Origin: Hygrophila difformis
Taxonomy: Eukaryota; Streptophyta; Magnoliopsida; Lamiales; Acanthaceae
Direction of reading: 5' to 3'
DNA length: 64,000 nucleotides
NCBI GenBank assembly: GCA_030278955.1
Contig: JAOANR010000014.1
Span: 23,934,068-23,998,067, forward strand
The position numbers were made by a program, and so were the translations under genes. Within the stretch, counting starts at the first letter, position 1. Every line of letters starts with the position of its first letter. The notes under the pieces were generated by a model that did not search any database, was not told where the DNA came from, and saw only the letters and a program-made list of their open reading frames with translations. Shown piece by piece: positions 9,678-22,370 of this stretch.

Positions 9678-12115
9678 TGTAACACCCCGAATTTTTGGTC
9701 ACCCAGGTCGGGATGTCACCGCCACATCTCCCTAGCAAGACACGGTTTCTCCGAGCTTGCTAAAGAGATGCAAGGCTATGGTTTTTCAGAATTTAAAATA
9801 TTCAAACAGCCCATTCATATATAATTTAAAAATAATACATCAAAGTTGCAGCGGAAAATAATATTTACATATATAATGCAGCGGAATATAAAAAATAGGG
9901 CCAACATGGCGTAATCACGGGTTAAACAGGCCCGTTCATGCAAGATCTAGTCTAATACAAAAATTCAAATTAATATATCATCCCAAGCTTCCCGTGTATG
10001 CATATGACGATGCATAATTCTCAACTCTGGAAGAAAAAGAAAAAGAAAATATGGTTTTAGTCAGCACTACGTGCTGAGTAAGTTAACACATACATAACTA
10101 TGGAGTTTCAAAGCCATTATTTAATATTTAAAGAAAACATGTGCACAACACCACATAATTTGACTTATTTATCTAACAATAATTAAATGGCATAATTTAA
10201 AGGAAAGAGATTTCATAAGATCATAAATATGATTTGCAAAGCAATATAATTATAGGACATAATTTAAAAGCATAATCCAAAAGGAACAATTTTCGAGTCT
10301 CCTAGTTTCATATCTCATGTCTCATGTTTCAAGTTTATGTTTCAATTGCCATTCGGCAAGCTTTATATTTCAATTCCGGCAAGCAGTATATTTCAATTGC
10401 CTTTCGGCAAGCAGTATATTTCAATTGCCTTTTGGCAAGCAGGATATTTCAATTGCCTTTCGGCAAGCAGGATATTTCAATTGCCTTTTATTTCAAGGGA
10501 ATTCCCAATCATTTAAACCTTAAAGGCTAATTTCATGTTTCAACAAGATTTCAAGATTCTGTTTCCGGTAAACCACAGTTTACTCTAAAATTCGTCTAAA
10601 ATCAGATTTAATTCTGAAAATTCCAAATTTTCACGACTGTCTGCAAAACGTCGAGATCTACAACTTTCGTGTTTTAACTTTTTCAATCCGAGATACCTAA
10701 AATGGTCAAAATCACCAATATTCGCAGAAGAATAATTCTGTCCGAATTTAATGTACCACAGTTTAAAGATTTCGAATTCTACCATAGCAATTCAACTCCA
10801 TATTTGATGACATTTTACAGAGATCATCTTAAGACAATTATCTACGACTTTCATGTTCGACCAAAGATCTAAAACAGTCTAGATCCTATGTCAAAAACGT
10901 GATCAAGATCATTCCTAAGTTCTGTCAAGAATTCCAAGATCTGGATTCAAGCAGTTTGGTTTCGGTTGGTTTTCACATATCAAATCATCTCTAAAAATTC
11001 TACAAAATTTACAGTAGATAGATCTAAGCCTTAGGAACGTTTTTCGTGTTTTAAGTTTTTCCGTTTGAAGTCGTTTTAAGGTTCGGAAAAATTCATCAAA
11101 TCTATTGCGTCGGTAGAAAGTATAAATTGACAGATTTTCGATTTCTTGTTAATCTTTTAGTTTTGAATGTTTGAATTCATCCCAAAACCATGTAAGAGTT
11201 AACTTACAGAGTTTGTGAACGTCCGGGATTGTCTATTCGAAGGCGTGGCTTCCAGTCCACCGTTTCTCCTCTCCGTTCGTCGGGTTCTACGATCTAGATC
11301 CAATACGAGGTGTAGAAAAGAAAAGAAGAAGATTAGGATTCGTTTTCGAATCGTTTATTGAACAAGGATTAGATCGAGACTTACCACGACTATGGAGATC
11401 TTAGAATTTTCGTCCAACAGCGTTCATCTTGGTTTCGTGCCTCCGACGACTCCGGATTTAGGGTTTCGAATGTGTAGGAAGTTGTAGGGTTTTGTAAAAG
11501 TATTCGGAGCTCCTAGAAGATCTTATTTATAGATTTCCCAGGTCCTAGGGCGTCCAACATCTGACCTAAGGGTCTTGGGTCGAGAGATGTTCAACCGAAA
11601 GTCGAAAAATCCGCGTTCGGGCGAGAGATTCACGCAACGGGCAAATCTGTCGCTTGGCGCGTCCGTGGCGCGCCCTTCCCCTTGTGACCGCGCGGCCACC
11701 GCGCCGAACTCGCCTGGACTTCGGTCCGGGCGGGTCGTGCGATCCGTCGTGCTTTTCCGCCTCTCTTTCGGGTTTCTATCCCTCTATGCTCCCGAATTCC
11801 GATTCCCGGGGTATCTTCGGGTTTCTACTTTCTCTCTAAATTTTTACTCGGGTCTAATTGGATGTTTTGGACTCGAATCCTCGATTTCATTAGTGTCGGG
11901 TTTCGGTGTATAATTTATTTACCTTTAATCCATCCTTTTATTTAATTAAATTCCTTTAATTCCTTTTTAAGTAAAAATCTCATTTCTCATTCCCTTATCT
12001 TTATTTATTTCTTTATTTGCTGGATTCATTTATTTATTTATGGTATTTATTTTATTTATTATTTATTTATTTAATTATTGTTTTATTTTATGTTGGAAAA
12101 TTCTAGGGTATTACA
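9678..12115 (-). repeat. LTR1 of the array
   Basis: 2438 bp, TG...CA ends. It is the most divergent of the four in its left three quarters and has one fewer copy of the 28-bp internal repeat (10333-10490). On the minus strand it holds a TATA-like CTATAAATAAG (about 11521-11531) and candidate splice sites at 11207 (donor) and 10027 (acceptor). Confidence 0.9.
10333..10490 (-). repeat. 28-bp tandem repeats in LTR1 forming short hairpins
   Basis: Units of TATTTCAATTGCC, four loop bases, GGCAAGCAGGA. Each can form the stem TTGCC/GGCAA with a four-base loop. Loops vary (ATTC, TTTC, TTTT) while stems stay paired. Equivalent arrays lie near 13735-13905, 17154-17325 and 20568-20740. Confidence 0.8.
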
Positions 12116-12719
12116 GTCTACCCTCCTTAAGAATCAACTTCGTCATCGAAGTTGTGTTTCGGCTTTTCTCGTGCTAAGGTCTTGTGTTTGTTTTATTATG
12201 TTGTGACTGAACTTAGAATTAAAACTTCTAAGCTGCCTACGTACCCGGTAAAGGGATCAAGCCATAACGTAGTTCAAAACAATTTGAATTTGTTTATTTA
12301 TTTATTCGGATTACATATTGTCAAAAATAAATGTCTATCTCACGGGGTATTACATCCTCTCCCCCTTAGGACTTCAGTTATGTCCTCATAACTGCCTATT
12401 CATTATTCTCAAGAAGGTTCAGGTCAAGGTTTAAATGAGCCGTGCGCTTGAAATGGATTTGTTGTCTGGGAACCCAACAACATTTTTGGAATAGAGAGTG
12501 TTTTAATAAAAACTTGATTTTTTATTGTTCCGCATGAGGAAATTTTCTAATTCGTACAAGGATAGGAATGGCTAAAGCCGAGATTTGTTATGCTTAGGCG
12601 TGCGCTTAGATGAACGCGATCTAGAACTAAGGCAAGATCATTCTCTAGTGAGCGTTTCTAATTCGATGTCAAGCCTCTAAGTCATCTAGTGCAAGCAAAA
12701 GATCTAAGTTAATATTCGA

Positions 12720-12828
12720 CAAGATTCTAAGTTCAATTTCGCCAAGATTCTGGGTTCAAATTCGCCAAGATTCTAAGTTCAATTCGTCAAGATTCTAAGT
12801 CCAAATTCGCCAAGATTCTAAGTTCATA
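12720..12828. repeat. 21-22-bp tandem repeats
   Basis: Five imperfect copies of CAAGATTCTAAGTTCAATTC within internal region 1. The same tract recurs in internal regions 2 (about 16138-16245) and 3 (about 19556-19664). Confidence 0.8.
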
Positions 12829-13051
12829 GAAGAGATGCAATATGCAAATGCAAATGATGATTCCCCCCAAAAATAATTTAATGCACTTTATATATATATA
12901 TATATTTTTTTCCCATGGTTTTAAAATAAAAATTTCACAATGGAAATAATACTTTAAAATTTAAAATAATAGTCAAAATATTAGTAATAGTTTAAAAATA
13001 ATAATGGTTTAAAAATAATAATGGTTTAAAAATAATAGTTTAAAAATAGTC

Positions 13052-13065
13052 GGGCTCTGATACCA
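13052..13065 (-). promoter_or_regulatory. Primer-binding site, internal region 1
   Basis: The complement reads TGGTATCAGAGCCC, three bases inside the adjoining LTR, as in many plant gypsy and Copia elements primed by initiator Met tRNA. Equivalent sites are at about 16470-16483 and 19885-19898. Confidence 0.85.
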
Positions 13066-13068
13066 ACT

Positions 13069-15533
13069 TGTAACACCCCGAATTTTTGGTCACCCAGGTC
13101 GGGATGTCACCGCCACACCTCCCTAGCAAGACACGGTTTCTCCGAGCTTGCTAAAGAGATGCAAGGCTATGGTTTTTCAGAATCTAAAATATTCAAACAG
13201 CCCATTCATATATAATTTAAAAATAATACATCAAAGTTGCAGCGGAAAATAATATTTACATATATAATGCAGCGGAATATAAAAAATAGGGCCAACATGG
13301 CGTAATCACGGGTTAAACAGGCCCGTTCATGCAAGATCTAGTCTAATACAAAAATTCAAATTAATATATCATCCCAAGCTTCCCGTGTATGCATATGACG
13401 ATGCATAATTCTCAACTCTGAAAGAAAAAGAAAAAGAAAATATGGTTTTGGTCAGCACTACGTGGTGAGTAAGTTAACACATACATAACTATGGGGTTTC
13501 AAAGCCATTATTTAATATTTAAAGAAAACATGTGCACAACACCACATAATTTGACTTATTTATCTAACAATAATTAAATGACATAATTTAAAGGATAGAG
13601 ATTTCATAAGATCATAAATATGATTTGCAAAGCAATATAATTATAGGACATAATTTATAAGCATAATCCAAAAGGAACAATTTTCGAGTCTCCTAGTTTC
13701 ATATCTCATGTCTCATGTTTCAAGTTTATGTTTCAATTGCCCTTCGGCAAGCTTTATATTTCAATTCCGGCAAGCAGTATATTTCAATTGCCTTTCGGCA
13801 AGCAGTATATTTCAATTGCCTTTCGGCAAGCAGGATATTTCAATTGCCTTTCGGCAAGCAGGATATTTCAATTGCCTTTCGGCAAGCATGATATTTCAAT
13901 TGTCTTTTATTTCAAGGGAATTCCCAATCATTTAAACCTTAAAGGCTAATTTCATGTTTCAACAAGATTTCAAGATTCTGTTTCCGGTAAACCACAATTT
14001 ACTCTAAAATTCGTCTAAAATCAGATTTAATTCCGAAAATTCCAAAATTTCACGACTGACTCCGAAAGTCGAGATCTACAACTTTCGTGTTTTAACTTTT
14101 TCAATCCGAGATACCTAAACTGGTCAAAATCACCAATTTTCGCAGAAGAATAATTTTGTCCGAATTTAATGTACCACAGTTTAAAGATTTCGAATTCTAC
14201 CATAGCAATTCAACTCCAAATTTGATGAAATTTTACAGAAATCATCTTAAGACAATTATCTACGACTTTCATGTTCGGCCAAAGATCTAAAACAGTCTAG
14301 ATCCTATGTCAAAAACGTGATCAAGATCATTCCTAAGTTCTGTCAAGAATTCCAAGATCTAGATTCAAGCAGTTCGGTTTCGGTTGGTTTTCACATATCA
14401 AATCATCTCTAAAAATTCTCAAATATTTACAGTAGATAGCTCTAAGCCTTGGGAATGTTTTTCATGTTTTAAGTTTTTCCGTTTGAAGTCGTTTTAAGGT
14501 TCGAAAAAATTCATCAAATCTGTTGCGTCGGTAGAAAGTATAAATTGACAGATTTTCGATTTCTTGTTAATCTTTTAGTTTTGAATGTTTTAATTCATCC
14601 CAAAACCATGTAAGAGTTAACTTACAGAGTTTGTGAACGTCCGGGATCGTCTATTCGAAGGCGTGGCTTCCAGTCCACCGTTTCTTCTCTCCGTTCGTCG
14701 GGTTCTACGATCTAGATCCAATACGAGGTGTAGAAGAGAAAAGAAGAAGATTAGGATTCGTTTTCGAATCGTTTATTGAACAAGGATTGGATCGAGACTT
14801 ACCACGACTATGGAGATCTTAGAATTTTCGTCCAACAGCGTTCGTCTTGGTTTCGTGCCTCCGACGACTCCGGATTTAGGGTTTCGAATGTGTAGGAAGT
14901 TGTAGGGTTTTGTAAAAGTATTCGGAGCTCCTAGAAGGTCTTATTTATAGATTTCCCAGGTCCTAGGGCGTCCAACATCTGACCTAAGGGTCTTGGGTCG
15001 AGAGATGTTCAACCGAAAGTCGAAAAATCCGCGTTCGGGCGAGAGATTCACGCAACGGGCAAATCTGTCGCTTGGCGCGTCCGTGGCGCGCCCTTCCCCT
15101 TGTGACCGCGCGGCCACCGCGCCGAACTCGCCTGGACTTCGGTCCGGGCGGGTCGTGCGATCCGTCGTGCTTTTCCGCCTCTCTTTCGGGTTTCTATCCC
15201 TCTATGCTCCCGAATTCCGATTCCCGGGGTATCTTCGGGTTTCTACTTTCTCTCTAAATTTTTACTCGGGTCTAATTGGATGTTTTGGACTCGAATCCTC
15301 GATTTCATTAGTGTCGGGTTTCGGTGTATAATTTATTTACCTTTAATCCATCCTTTTATCTAATTAAATTCCTTTAATTCCTTTTTAAGTAAAAATCTCA
15401 TTTCTCATTCCCTTATCTTTATTTATTTCTTTATTTGCTGGATTCATTTATTTATTTATGGTATTTATTTTATTTATTATTTATTTATTTAATTATTGTT
15501 TTATTTTATGTTGGAAAATTCTAGGGTATTACA
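13069..15533 (-). repeat. LTR2 of the array (chimeric)
   Basis: 2465 bp. To about 14938 its distinguishing bases match LTR4; from about 15031 onward they match LTR1 (for example CCGCGTTCG instead of CCACGTTCG, and CTCGATTTC instead of CTCGAGTTC). This is the pattern expected of a recombinant LTR. Confidence 0.85.
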
Positions 15534-16486
15534 GTCTACCCTCCTTAAGAATCAACTTCGTCATCGAAGTTGTGTTTCGGCTTTTCTCGTGCTAAGGTCT
15601 TGTGTTTGTTTTATTATGTTGTGACTGAACTTAGAATTAAAACTTCTAAGCTGCCTACGTACCCGGTAAAGGGATCAAGCCATAACGTAGTTCAAAACAA
15701 TTTGAATTTGTTTATTTATTTATTCGGATTACATATTGTCAAAAATAAATGTCTATCTCACGGGGTATTACATCCTCTCCCCCTTAGGACTTCAGTTATG
15801 TCCTCATAACTGCCTATTCATTATTCTCAAGAAGGTTCAGGTCAAGGTTTAAATGAGCCGTGCGCTTGAAATGGATTTGTTGTCTGGGAACCCAACAACA
15901 TTTTTGGAATAGAGAGTGTTTTAATAAAAACTTGATTTTTTATTGTTCCGCATGAGGAAATTTTCTAATTCGTACAAGGATAGGAATGGCTAAAGCCGAG
16001 ATTTGTTATGCTTAGGCATGCGCTTAGATGAACGCGATCTAGAACTAAGGCAAGATCATTCTCTAGTGAGCGTTTCTAATTCGATGTCAAGCCTCTAAGT
16101 CATCTAGTGCAAGCAAAAGATCTAAGTTAATATTCGACAAGATTCTAAGTTCAATTTCGCCAAGATTCTGGGTTCAAATTCGCCAAGATTCTAAGTTCAA
16201 TTCGTCAAGATTCTAAGTCCAAATTCGCCAAGATTCTAAGTTCATAGAAGAGATGCAATATGCAAATGCAAATGATGATTCCCCCCAAAAATAATTTAAT
16301 GCACTTTATATATATATATATATTTTTTTCCCATGGTTTTAAAATAAAAATTTCACAATGGAAATAATACTTTAAAATTTAAAATAATAGTCAAAATATT
16401 AGTAATAGTTTAAAAATAATAATGGTTTAAAAATAATAATGGTTTAAAAATAATAGTTTAAAAATAGTCGGGCTCTGATACCAACT
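15534..16486 (-). other. Internal region 2, no coding sequence
   Basis: 953 bp, near-identical to internal region 1. The only change I noted is AGGCATGCG for AGGCGTGCG, near 16015. Confidence 0.85.
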
Positions 16487-18952
16487 TGTAACACCCCCGA
16501 ATTTTTGGTCACCCAGGTCGGGATGTCACCGCCACACCTCCCTAGCAAGACACGGTTTCTCCGAGCTTGCTAAAGAGATGCAAGGCTATGGTTTTTCAGA
16601 ATCTAAAATATTCAAACAGCCCATTCATATATAATTTAAAAATAATACATCAAAGTTGCAGCGGAAAATAATATTTACATATATAATGCAGCGGAATATA
16701 AAAAATAGGGCCAACATGGCGTAATCACGGGTTAAACAGGCCCGTTCATGCAAGATCTAGTCTAATACAAAAATTCAAATTAATATATCATCCCAAGCTT
16801 CCCGTGTATGCATATGACGATGCATAATTCTCAACTCTGAAAGAAAAAGAAAAAGAAAATATGGTTTTGGTCAGCACTACGTGGTGAGTAAGTTAACACA
16901 TACATAACTATGGGGTTTCAAAGCCATTATTTAATATTTAAAGAAAACATGTGCACAACACCACATAATTTGACTTATTTATCTAACAATAATTAAATGA
17001 CATAATTTAAAGGATAGAGATTTCATAAGATCATAAATATGATTTGCAAAGCAATATAATTATAGGACATAATTTATAAGCATAATCCAAAAGGAACAAT
17101 TTTCGAGTCTCCTAGTTTCATATCTCATGTCTCATGTTTCAAGTTTATGTTTCAATTGCCCTTCGGCAAGCTTTATATTTCAATTCCGGCAAGCAGTATA
17201 TTTCAATTGCCTTTCGGCAAGCAGTATATTTCAATTGCCTTTCGGCAAGCAGGATATTTCAATTGCCTTTCGGCAAGCAGGATATTTCAATTGCCTTTCG
17301 GCAAGCAGGATATTTCAATTGTCTTTTATTTCAAGGGAATTCCCAATCATTTAAACCTTAAAGGCTAATTTCATGTTTCAACAAGATTTCAAGATTCTGT
17401 TTCCGGTAAACCACAATTTACTCTAAAATTCGTCTAAAATCAGATTTAATTCCGAAAATTCCAAAATTTCACGACTGACTCCGAAAGTCGAGATCTACAA
17501 CTTTCGTGTTTTAACTTTTTCAATCCGAGATACCTAAACTGGTCAAAATCACCAATTTTCGCAGAAGAATAATTTTGTCCGAATTTAATGTACCACAGTT
17601 TAAAGATTTCGAATTCTACCATAGCAATTCAACTCCAAATTTGATGAAATTTTACAGAAATCATCTTAAGACAATTATCTACGACTTTCATGTTCGGCCA
17701 AAGATCTAAAACAGTCTAGATCCTATGTCAAAAACGTGATCAAGATCATTCCTAAGTTCTGTCAAGAATTCCAAGATCTAGATTCAAGCAGTTCGGTTTC
17801 GGTTGGTTTTCACATATCAAATCATCTCTAAAAATTCTCAAATATTTACAGTAGATAGCTCTAAGCCTTGGGAATGTTTTTCATGTTTTAAGTTTTTCCG
17901 TTTGAAGTCGTTTTAAGGTTCGAAAAAATTCATCAAATCTGTTGCGTCGGTAGAAAGTATAAATTGACAGATTTTCGATTTCTTGTTAATCTTTTAGTTT
18001 TGAATGTTTTAATTCATCCCAAAACCATGTAAGAGTTAACTTACAGAGTTTGTGAACGTCCGGGATCGTCTATTCGAAGGCGTGGCTTCCAGTCCACCGT
18101 TTCTTCTCTCCGTTCGTCGGGTTCTACGATCTAGATCCAATACGAGGTGTAGAAGAGAAAAGAAGAAGATTAGGATTCGTTTTCGAATCGTTTATTGAAC
18201 AAGGATTGGATCGAGACTTACCACGACTATGGAGATCTTAGAATTTTCGTCCAACAGCGTTCGTCTTGGTTTCGTGCCTCCGACGACTCCGGATTTAGGG
18301 TTTCGAATGTGTAGGAAGTTGTAGGGTTTTGTAAAAGTATTCGGAGCTCCTAGAAGGTCTTATTTATAGATTTCCCAGGTCCTAGGGCGTCCAACATCTG
18401 ACCTAAGGGTCTTGGGTCGAGAGATGTTCAACCGAAAGTCGAAAAATCCGCGTTCGGGCGAGAGATTCACGCAACGGGCAAATCTGTCGCTTGGCGCGTC
18501 CGTGGCGCGCCCTTCCCCTTGTGACCGCGCGGCCACCGCGCCGAACTCGCCTGGACTTCGGTCCGGGCGGGTCGTGCGATCCGTCGTGCTTTTCCGCCTC
18601 TCTTTCGGGTTTCTATCCCTCTATGCTCCCGAATTCCGATTCCCGGGGTATCTTCGGGTTTCTACTTTCTCTCTAAATTTTTACTCGGGTCTAATTGGAT
18701 GTTTTGGACTCGAATCCTCGATTTCATTAGTGTCGGGTTTCGGTGTATAATTTATTTACCTTTAATCCATCCTTTTATCTAATTAAATTCCTTTAATTCC
18801 TTTTTAAGTAAAAATCTCATTTCTCATTCCCTTATCTTTATTTATTTCTTTATTTGCTGGATTCATTTATTTATTTATGGTATTTATTTTATTTATTATT
18901 TATTTATTTAATTATTGATTTATTTTATGTTGGAAAATTCTAGGGTATTACA
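16487..18952 (-). repeat. LTR3 of the array (chimeric, near-identical to LTR2)
   Basis: 2466 bp. It shows the same LTR4-type left and LTR1-type right composition as LTR2 and differs from it at only a few places, such as one extra C in the terminal ACACCCCCGA. It is likely a later duplicate of the LTR2 unit. Confidence 0.85.
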
Positions 18953-19901
18953 GTCTACCCTCCTTAAGAATCAACTTCGTCATCGAAGTTGTGTTTCGGC
19001 TTTTCTCGTGCTAAGGTCTTGTGTTTGTTTTATTATGTTGTGACTGAACTTAGAATTAAAACTTCTAAGCTGCCTACGTACCCGGTAAAGGGATCAAGCC
19101 ATAACGTAGTTCAAAACAATTTGAATTTGTTTATTTATTTATTCGGATTACATATTGTCAAAAATAAATGTCTATCTCACGGGGTATTACATCCTCTCCC
19201 CCTTAGGACTTCAGTTATGTCCTCATAACTGCCTATTCATTATTCTCAAGAAGGTTCAGGTCAAGGTTTAAATGAGCCGTGCGCTTGAAATGGATTTGTT
19301 GTCTGGGAACCCAACAACATTTTTGGAATAGAGAGTGTTTTAATAAAAACTTGATTTTTTATTGTTCCGCATGAGGAAATTTTCTAATTCGTACAAGGAT
19401 AGGAATGGCTAAAGCCGAGATTTGTTATGCTTAGGCGTGCGCTTAGATGAACGCGATCTAGAACTAAGGCAAGATCATTCTCTAGTGAGCGTTTCTAATT
19501 CGATGTCAAGCCTCTAAGTCATCTAGTGCAAGCAAAAGATCTAAGTTAATATTCGACAAGATTCTAAGTTCAATTTCGCCAAGATTCTGGGTTCAAATTC
19601 GCCAAGATTCTAAGTTCAATTCGTCAAGATTCTAAGTCCAAATTCGCCAAGATTCTAAGTTCATAGAAGAGATGCAATATGCAAATGCAAATGATGATTC
19701 CCCCCAAAAATAATTTAATGCACTTTATATATATATATTTTTTTCCCATGGTTTTAAAATAAAAATTTCACAATGGAAATAATACTTTAAAATTTAAAAT
19801 AATAGTCAAAATATTAGTAATAGTTTAAAAATAATAATGGTTTAAAAATAATAATGGTTTAAAAATAATAGTTTAAAAATAGTCGGGCTCTGATACCAAC
19901 T
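18953..19901 (-). other. Internal region 3, no coding sequence
   Basis: 949 bp, the same as the other internal regions but with a shorter TA run (near 19728-19738). Confidence 0.85.
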
Positions 19902-22365
19902 TGTAACACCCCGAATTTTTGGTCACCCAGGTCGGGATGTCACCGCCACACCTCCCTAGCAAGACACGGTTTCTCCGAGCTTGCTAAAGAGATGCAAGGC
20001 TATGGTTTTTCAGAATCTAAAATATTCAAACAGCCCATTCATATATAATTTAAAAATAATACATCAAAGTTGCAGCGGAAAATAATATTTACATATATAA
20101 TGCAGCGGAATATAAAAAATAGGGCCAACATGGCGTAATCACGGGTTAAACAGGCCCGTTCATGCAAGATCTAGTCTAATACAAAAATTCAAATTAATAT
20201 ATCATCCCAAGCTTCCCGTGTATGCATATGACGATGCATAATTCTCAACTCTGAAAGAAAAAGAAAAAGAAAATATGGTTTTGGTCAGCACTACGTGGTG
20301 AGTAAGTTAACACATACATAACTATGGGGTTTCAAAGCCATTATTTAATATTTAAAGAAAACATGTGCACAACACCACATAATTTGACTTATTTATCTAA
20401 CAATAATTAAATGACATAATTTAAAGGATAGAGATTTCATAAGATCATAAATATGATTTGCAAAGCAATATAATTATAGGACATAATTTAAAAGCATAAT
20501 CCAAAAGGAACAATTTTCGAGTCTCCTAGTTTCATATCTCATGTCTCATGTTTCAAGTTTATGTTTCAATTGCCCTTCGGCAAGCTTTATATTTCAATTC
20601 CGGCAAGCAGTATATTTCAATTGCCTTTCGGCAAGCAGTATATTTCAATTGCCTTTCGGCAAGCAGGATATTTCAATTGCCTTTCGGCAAGCAGGATATT
20701 TCAATTGCCTTTCGGCAAGCAGGATATTTCAATTGTCTTTTATTTCAAGGGAATTCCCAATCATTTAAACCTTAAAGGCTAATTTCATGTTTCAACAAGA
20801 TTTCAAGATTCTGTTTCCGGTAAACCACAATTTACTCTAAAATTCGTCTAAAATCAGATTTAATTCCGAAAATTCCAAAATTTCACGACTGACTCCAAAA
20901 GTCGAGATCTACAACTTTCGTGTTTTAACTTTTTCAATCCGAGATACCTAAACTGGTCAAAATCACCAATTTTCGCAGAAGAATAATTTTGTCCGAATTT
21001 AATGTACCACAGTTTAAAGATTTCGAATTCTACCATAGCAATTCAACTCCAAATTTGATGAAATTTTACAGAAATAATCTTAAGACAATTATCTACGACT
21101 TTCATGTTCGGCCAAAGATCTAAAACAGTCTAGATCCTATGTCAAAAACGTGATCAAGATCATTCCTAAGTTCTGTCAAGAATTCCAAGATCTAGATTCA
21201 AGCAGTTCGGTTTCGGTTGGTTTTCACATATCAAATCATCTCTAAAAATTCTCAAATATTTACAGTAGATAGCTCTAAGCCTTGGGAATGTTTTTCATGT
21301 TTTAAGTTTTTCCGTTTGAAGTCGTTTTAAGGTTCGAAAAAATTCATCAAATCTGTTGCGTCGGTAGAAAGTATAAATTGACAGATTTTCAATTTCTTGT
21401 TAATCTTTTAGTTTTGAATGTTTTAATTCATCCCAAAACCATGTAAGAGTTAACTTACAGAGTTTGTGAACGTCCGGGATCGTCTATTCGAAGGCGTGGC
21501 TTCCAGTCCACCGTTTCTTCTCTCCGTTCGTCGGGTTCTACGATCTAGATCCAATACGAGGTGTAGAAGAGAAAAGAAGAAGATTAGGATTCGTTTTCGA
21601 ATCGTTTATTGAACAAGGATTGGATCGAGACTTACCACGACTATGGAGATCTTAGAATTTTCGTCCAACAGCGTTCGTCTTGGTTTCGTGCCTCCGACGA
21701 CTCCGGATTTAGGGTTTCGAATGTGTAGGAAGTTGTAGGGTTTTGTAAAAGTATTCGGAGCTCCTAGAAGGTCTTATTTATAGATTTCCCAGGTCCTAGG
21801 GCGTCCAACATCTGACCTAAGGGTCTTGGGTCGAGAGATGTTCAACCGAAAGTCGAAAAATCCACGTTCGGGCGAGAGATTCACGCAACGGGCAAATCTG
21901 TCGCTTGGCGCGGCCGTGGTGCGCCCTTCCCCTTGTGACCGCGCGGCCACCGCGCCGAACTCGCCTGGACTTCGGTCCGGGCGGGTCGTGCGATCCGTCG
22001 TGCTTTTCCGCCTCTCTTTCGGGTTTCTATCCCTCTATGCTCCCGAATTCCGATTCCCGGGTTATCTTCGGGTTTCTACTTTCTCTCTAAATTTTTACTC
22101 GGGTCTAATTGGATGTTTTGGACTCGAATCCTCGAGTTCATTAGTGTCGGGTTTCGGTGTATAATTTATTTACCTTTAATCCATCCTTTTATATAATTAA
22201 ATCCTTTAATTCCTTTTTAAGTAAAAATCTCATTTCTCATTCCCTTGTCTTTATTTATTTCTTTATTTGCTGGATTCATTTATTTATTTATGGTATTTAT
22301 TTTATTTATTATTTATTTATTTAATTATTGTTTTATTTTATGTTGGAAAATTCTCGGGTATTACA
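19902..22365 (-). repeat. LTR4 of the array
   Basis: 2464 bp, the right outer LTR. It has private differences in its right part (CCACGTTCG, GGGTTATC, CTCGAGTTC, TTCTCGGGTATT) and is followed by the target duplication GCGTC. Confidence 0.9.
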
Positions 22366-22370
22366 GCGTC
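22366..22370. repeat. Target-site duplication GCGTC (right)
   Basis: The partner of 9673-9677. Removing the array and one copy rejoins the SDR reading frame at YTAS-K. Confidence 0.85.

Larger units (their letters stand above)
12116..13068 (-). other. Internal region 1, no coding sequence
   Basis: 953 bp. On the minus strand it runs from the primer-binding site (13052-13065) to the polypurine end near 12116-12135. It contains tandem copies of AAGATTCTAAGTTCAATTCG (about 12720-12825), a duplicated polypurine/LTR-start sequence near 12345-12375, and no recognisable gag. It is nearly identical to the other two internal regions. Confidence 0.85.
9678..22365 (-). mobile_element. Tandem array of a non-autonomous gypsy-like LTR element: 4 LTRs, 3 internal regions
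   Basis: Structure: LTR1 9678-12115, internal 12116-13068, LTR2 13069-15533, internal 15534-16486, LTR3 16487-18952, internal 18953-19901, LTR4 19902-22365. LTRs start TGTAACACCC and end GGTATTACA on this strand. Next to each inner LTR start is GGGCTCTGATACCA, the complement of the plant initiator-Met-type primer site TGGTATCAGAGCCC, so the element is oriented on the minus strand. The other side of each internal region is polypurine on the minus strand (AAGGAGGGTAGAC). There is no gag or pol. One GCGTC duplication flanks everything. Open frames repeated at 3.4-kb intervals are by-products of the repeat. Confidence 0.92.

Noticed and set aside
10317..10530. Repetitive frames rich in FGKQDISIAFRQ-like units
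   Set aside because: They are translations of the 28-bp DNA tandem repeat in all three frames, not a repeat protein.
11575..11913. 112-codon open frame repeated at 11575, 14993, 18412 and 21826
   Set aside because: It lies inside the LTRs, opposite to the element's orientation, in GC-rich non-coding sequence. Its repetition only reflects the tandem LTRs.
12152..12391. 79-codon open frame repeated three times in the array's internal regions
   Set aside because: Opposite in strand to the element, crossing the duplicated polypurine region, with no protein features. It is a by-product of the repeat.
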